Source: Nitrospinota bacterium
GTDB lineage: Bacteria > Nitrospinota > Nitrospinia > Nitrospinales > VA-1
NCBI GenBank assembly: GCA_022567815.1
Contig: JADFGI010000110.1
Location: 1 to 8,624 of the forward strand
Length of the DNA stretch: 8,624 nt
Reading direction: 5' to 3'
Within the stretch, counting starts at the first letter, position 1. Every line of letters starts with the position of its first letter. Shown piece after piece: positions 6,413 through 8,624 of this stretch. The notes beneath the pieces are model-generated. The model was not told the origin of the DNA, did not search any database, and was given only the letters and a program-made list of their open reading frames with translations. The position numbers and the translations under genes are program-made.

Positions 6413-6781
6413 TCAGAACATGGCCTGATCGATTCTGGCCAGTAAATTTAAGAAGTCCGGGGGTTTGCGGAAATAATCATAGATTCCCAGCGCCCTTGCC
6501 TCGTAGGCGACGGGTGATTTCTCTTCGAGAACGGAAAGCATGATGACGCGGATTTTGGGATGGTTTGCGCGAAGCCATTTCAGAAAATCCAAACCGCTCA
6601 CCTCGGGCAAAATAACATCGACCAAAGCCAGTTTCGGATTTTTCCGCGCCGTCATCGCCATTGCCTCGTGACCGTTGTTGGCGGTGCAAACGCTGTAGCC
6701 CCTGGTTTTTAATAATCTGGTTAAAATACTTTGCGAGGAGGGGTCGTCCTCAACGATCAGAATATTTTTTTTCGGTCTCAT
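6413..6781 (-). CDS. Single-domain response regulator (CheY-like receiver)
   Basis: A protein of 122 aa consisting only of a receiver domain. The acidic pocket is EDD (11-13), the phospho-acceptor is Asp55 in ALVDVILPE, the conserved hydroxyl residue is Ser83 (VIMLS) and the conserved lysine is Lys106 in FRKPP. All catalytic positions for phosphorylation are present. There is no output domain, so it must signal through protein contacts. No histidine kinase is in the window. ATG 6781 is preceded by aagga at 7 nt. The PilZ gene follows on the same strand, suggesting but not proving a shared c-di-GMP or motility context. Confidence 0.9.
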   Translation of the reverse strand: MRPKKNILIVEDDPSSQSILTRLLKTRGYSVCTANNGHEAMAMTARKNPKLALVDVILPEVSGLDFLKWLRANHPKIRVIMLSVLEEKSPVAYEARALGIYDYFRKPPDFLNLLARIDQAMF

Positions 6782-6853
6782 GCCAAAATCCTTAACGAGA
6801 TAATTGAGAAAATCAGGAAAAAAAGAACCCTGAGTTTCCCAATGACCACCAGC

Positions 6854-6884
6854 TTTATAGAATTAAATTATTCTTAAGTTTAAT
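6854..6884 (-). promoter_or_regulatory. Candidate response-regulator promoter overlapping an AT-rich dyad
   Basis: On the minus strand a TATAAA hexamer (6859-6854) has a weak TTAAAC (6883-6878) 18 bp upstream. The dyad attaaa-N11-tttaat (6862-6884) covers the spacer and -35 region, where an operator would sit. It would give a leader of about 70 bases. Only sequence pattern supports this. Confidence 0.3.
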
Positions 6885-7177
6885 CAGATTAACCAGTGTA
6901 CAGGGAAAGCGCAAACTCATTTCTACAGGCTGTGGAAGAGGAATTTTAAAAGGACTGAAAAACCGCTGACAATGAAAACTGCCGGTTGAAAAAAAAATGC
7001 AGGGAAAGGTCGGGGTTTCATTTTTTTGCGTTATTTTCATTTTTCACGGTATTCTTTCTTTTGAGGCCAATTATTTTGTAAGCAAATTCGGGTCACATAC
7101 GACTGATTGGCATATGTAAAAACAGGCGGCCTTAAGGTGCTTGTTGGGCGAGTCCGAATTAAGGTCCTCTTTGTTAG

Positions 7178-7183
7178 AAGGAG
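7178..7183 (+). promoter_or_regulatory. Ribosome binding site deciding the msrAB start
   Basis: AAGGAG sits 7 nt before ATG 7191, an almost ideal site. It selects this ATG over the upstream in-frame TTG at 7107, and the resulting N-terminus is a clean signal peptide. Confidence 0.85.
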
Positions 7184-7190
7184 AGTCGAG

Positions 7191-8324
7191 ATGGCTAGAA
7201 GTTATATATCTTTATTGATAGGTATCAGCTTTATTTTGCTGGCGTTGACGGGTCTTGGCGCTTCTACCAAGAAAGAGAGCACGGACCCTGGCGCCAGGGA
7301 GGTGGCTAAAGCAGAACATGAAATCGCCACCTTTGCCGGTGGGTGTTTCTGGTGCATGGAACCGCCTTTTGAAAAGTTAACCGGAGTCCAAAAGGTCATT
7401 TCAGGCTATACCGGGGGACACAAGAAAAACCCGACTTATGAAGATGTTTCCTATGGTTCCACTGGTCACGTTGAAGCCGTGCAAATCCATTTTGACCCGG
7501 TAAAGATTTCTTATCAGGACCTGTTGGAGGTTTTCTGGCGAAACGTGGATCCCACCGATGGTGGGGGACAGTTCGTGGACCGGGGAGACTCTTATGTTAC
7601 GGGAATTTTTGTTCATAATGAAGAACAAAAAAAACAGGCACGGGAATCTAAACGGAAGCTTGAAAACAGTAAACGCTATGACAGAAAAATTGTGACCCCG
7701 ATCATTCAGGCAACGAAATTTTATCCTGCTGAAGATTATCATCAGGATTATTACAAGAAAAACCCCATTCGTTACAAGTATTATCGTTATCGATCCGGTA
7801 GGGATGAATTCATCGAAAAAACCTGGGGAAATGAAAGGAACTATAAACCCATGAACATATCTATGGAAGACAGTGGCGGGGAATTTTCCAAACCCTCCGA
7901 CAACGAGTTGAAAAATAGTTTGACCGAGCTTCAATATGAAGTCACCCAAAAAGAGGGCACGGAGCCCGCATTTAACAACGAATATTGGGATAACAAAAAA
8001 CAGGGGATTTATGTTGACGTGGTTTCAGGGGAGCCCTTGTTCAGCTCTTTGGATAAGTTTAAATCGGGAACTGGCTGGCCGTCTTTTACCAGGCCGCTGG
8101 TCGATAAAAATATGGTGACTAAAACCGACACCGGTTTCTTTATGAAAAGAACGGAAGTGAGATCTGCAATCGCCGATTCTCATCTGGGCCATTTGTTTGA
8201 GGATGGCCCTGCGCCAACCGGATTGAGATATTGCATAAACTCTGCGTCGTTAAGATTTATCCCGGTAGAAAACCTTAAAGAAGAAGGTTATGAGGCGTAT
8301 GTTTCCCTGTTTGGAAAAAGCTAA
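7191..8324 (+). CDS. msrAB: Exported bifunctional peptide methionine sulfoxide reductase MsrA/MsrB
   Basis: A 377-aa fusion that reduces both S- and R-methionine sulfoxide in oxidised proteins. Residues 1-24 form a signal peptide or anchor (ISLLIGISFILLALTGLGA), so it acts outside the cytoplasm. The MsrA domain (about 43-215) has GGCFWCMEPPFEKL with catalytic Cys52 and a nearby Cys55, plus SGYTGG, YGSTGHVEAVQ, DPTDGGGQFVDRG and YPAEDYHQDYY. The MsrB domain (about 240-372) has YEVTQKEGTEPAF, GIYVDVVSGEPLFSS, SGTGWPSFTRP, TEVRSAIADSHLGHLF and catalytic Cys348 in RYCINSASLRF. The zinc CxxC pairs of many MsrBs are absent. Thr294 occupies the site of the resolving cysteine (SGCGWPSF in Neisseria PilB, from memory), and the protein has only three cysteines. 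The order MsrA-MsrB resembles PilB without its thioredoxin-like domain. A TVP38-family gene follows 33 bp downstream. Confidence 0.95.
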   Translation: MARSYISLLIGISFILLALTGLGASTKKESTDPGAREVAKAEHEIATFAGGCFWCMEPPFEKLTGVQKVISGYTGGHKKNPTYEDVSYGSTGHVEAVQIHFDPVKISYQDLLEVFWRNVDPTDGGGQFVDRGDSYVTGIFVHNEEQKKQARESKRKLENSKRYDRKIVTPIIQATKFYPAEDYHQDYYKKNPIRYKYYRYRSGRDEFIEKTWGNERNYKPMNISMEDSGGEFSKPSDNELKNSLTELQYEVTQKEGTEPAFNNEYWDNKKQGIYVDVVSGEPLFSSLDKFKSGTGWPSFTRPLVDKNMVTKTDTGFFMKRTEVRSAIADSHLGHLFEDGPAPTGLRYCINSASLRFIPVENLKEEGYEAYVSLFGKS

Positions 8325-8357
8325 AGGCGGCATAAAAATTAAAAATCGGGAAGGTCC

Positions 8358-8624
8358 ATGAACAATATAAAAAAAGGTATTATTCTCTTTGTAATAGCGG
8401 GTTGTATTTTTGCATTTTTCCAGTTTGATCTTGGTCAATACCTGACTCTTGAATATCTGAAGGGCCAGCAGACGGAGTTTCAAAACTTTTATAAAGAAAA
8501 TACCTGGTTGGCAATTGGCGCCTATACCGCAGTTTATATCGTGACAACCGCTCTTTCCCTGCCCGGAGCGGCGCTTCTCACCCTGCTTGCCGGGGCTCTG
8601 TTCGGTCTGCTGGTCGGGACGATT
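8358..8624 (+). CDS. TVP38/TMEM64 (DedA-like) membrane protein, 5' part
   Basis: The frame is open from ATG 8358 to the right edge (89 codons), so the C-terminus is missing. Residues 5-22 are a first transmembrane helix (KKGIILFVIAGCIFAFFQ). A short amphipathic stretch follows, with YLKGQQTEFQNFYKENTWLA, then a second hydrophobic segment and the family signature LSLPGAALLTLLAGALFG (67-83). Related DedA/TMEM64 proteins are implicated in lipid transport or scrambling; bacterial TVP38 members often sit beside redox genes, but the substrate here is unknown. It lies 33 bp after msrAB with no terminator between, so co-transcription is likely. The Shine-Dalgarno is mediocre (gggaagg, close to the start). 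Confidence 0.85.
   Translation, partial: MNNIKKGIILFVIAGCIFAFFQFDLGQYLTLEYLKGQQTEFQNFYKENTWLAIGAYTAVYIVTTALSLPGAALLTLLAGALFGLLVGTI

Larger units (their letters stand above)
6782..7190. other. Divergent gene-free region between response regulator and msrAB
   Basis: 409 AT-rich bases with no supported gene. It must contain the promoters of both divergent genes. For msrAB a weak candidate is TTGCGT (7026-7031) with TATTCT (7050-7055), 18 bp apart. For the regulator see 6854-6883. An in-frame TTG at 7107 could extend msrAB by 28 residues, but the upstream codons are not family-like. Confidence 0.5.

Noticed and set aside
6393..6430. 7-bp dyad at the end of the response-regulator gene as a terminator
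   Set aside because: 24-base loop, partly inside the coding region and no T-run on the minus strand after it.
6286..6543. 85-aa plus-strand frame
   Set aside because: Its second half is antisense to the response regulator, with no ribosome site or recognisable motif.
6960..6998. Terminator-like aaccg/cggtt stem next to an A-run
   Set aside because: Only 5 bp of stem with a long loop, and no transcript on either strand is expected to end there.
7107..7190. Upstream TTG start giving a 405-aa MsrAB
   Set aside because: It has no ribosome site and the added 28 residues are basic and not family-like; ATG 7191 has an ideal AAGGAG and yields a signal peptide at the N-terminus.

Overview
The window looks like chromosomal DNA of a Gram-negative bacterium of moderate GC. 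It carries a short-form SRP receptor (FtsY), a PilZ c-di-GMP receptor, a stand-alone response regulator, an exported methionine sulfoxide reductase MsrAB and a TVP38/TMEM64 membrane protein. Cobalamin-type radical SAM enzymes together with PilZ and single-domain regulators would suit a Nitrospinota-like or deltaproteobacterial-type lineage. This placement is a guess from gene content; no marker gene settles it.

Layout. Bases 1-4099 (minus strand) hold a three-gene cluster read right to left: a complete 594-aa B12-binding/radical SAM protein (4099 to 2315), a 207-aa membrane-anchored protein (2142 to 1519) and a second, paralogous radical SAM protein (1511 to the left edge, C-terminus cut off by the window). 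By sequence, all three share a domain resembling the N-terminal half of glycosyltransferase family 9 (heptosyltransferase-like). In both radical SAM proteins it is C-terminal; in the small protein it is N-terminal and followed by a transmembrane helix. The catalytic Gly-Asp and the whole nucleotide-sugar half of GT9 are missing in the two complete proteins. This is the most unusual content of the window.

Bases 4100-4580 are a divergent gene-free region with a 56-bp direct repeat (two copies), several hairpins and a good candidate ftsY promoter. ftsY runs rightward (4581-5540) and converges on a minus-strand pair: a PilZ protein (5576-6070) and, 342 bp upstream of it, a receiver-only response regulator (6413-6781). 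After another gene-free divergent region (6782-7190), the plus strand carries msrAB (7191-8324) and, 33 bp later, a TVP38/TMEM64 protein that leaves the window on the right.

Functional reading. The radical SAM cluster probably makes or modifies an unidentified substrate at the inner face of the membrane, with the small protein as a possible tether. The PilZ/response-regulator pair suggests c-di-GMP-linked signalling. MsrAB repairs oxidised methionines outside the cytoplasm and appears co-transcribed with a membrane protein of unknown role.
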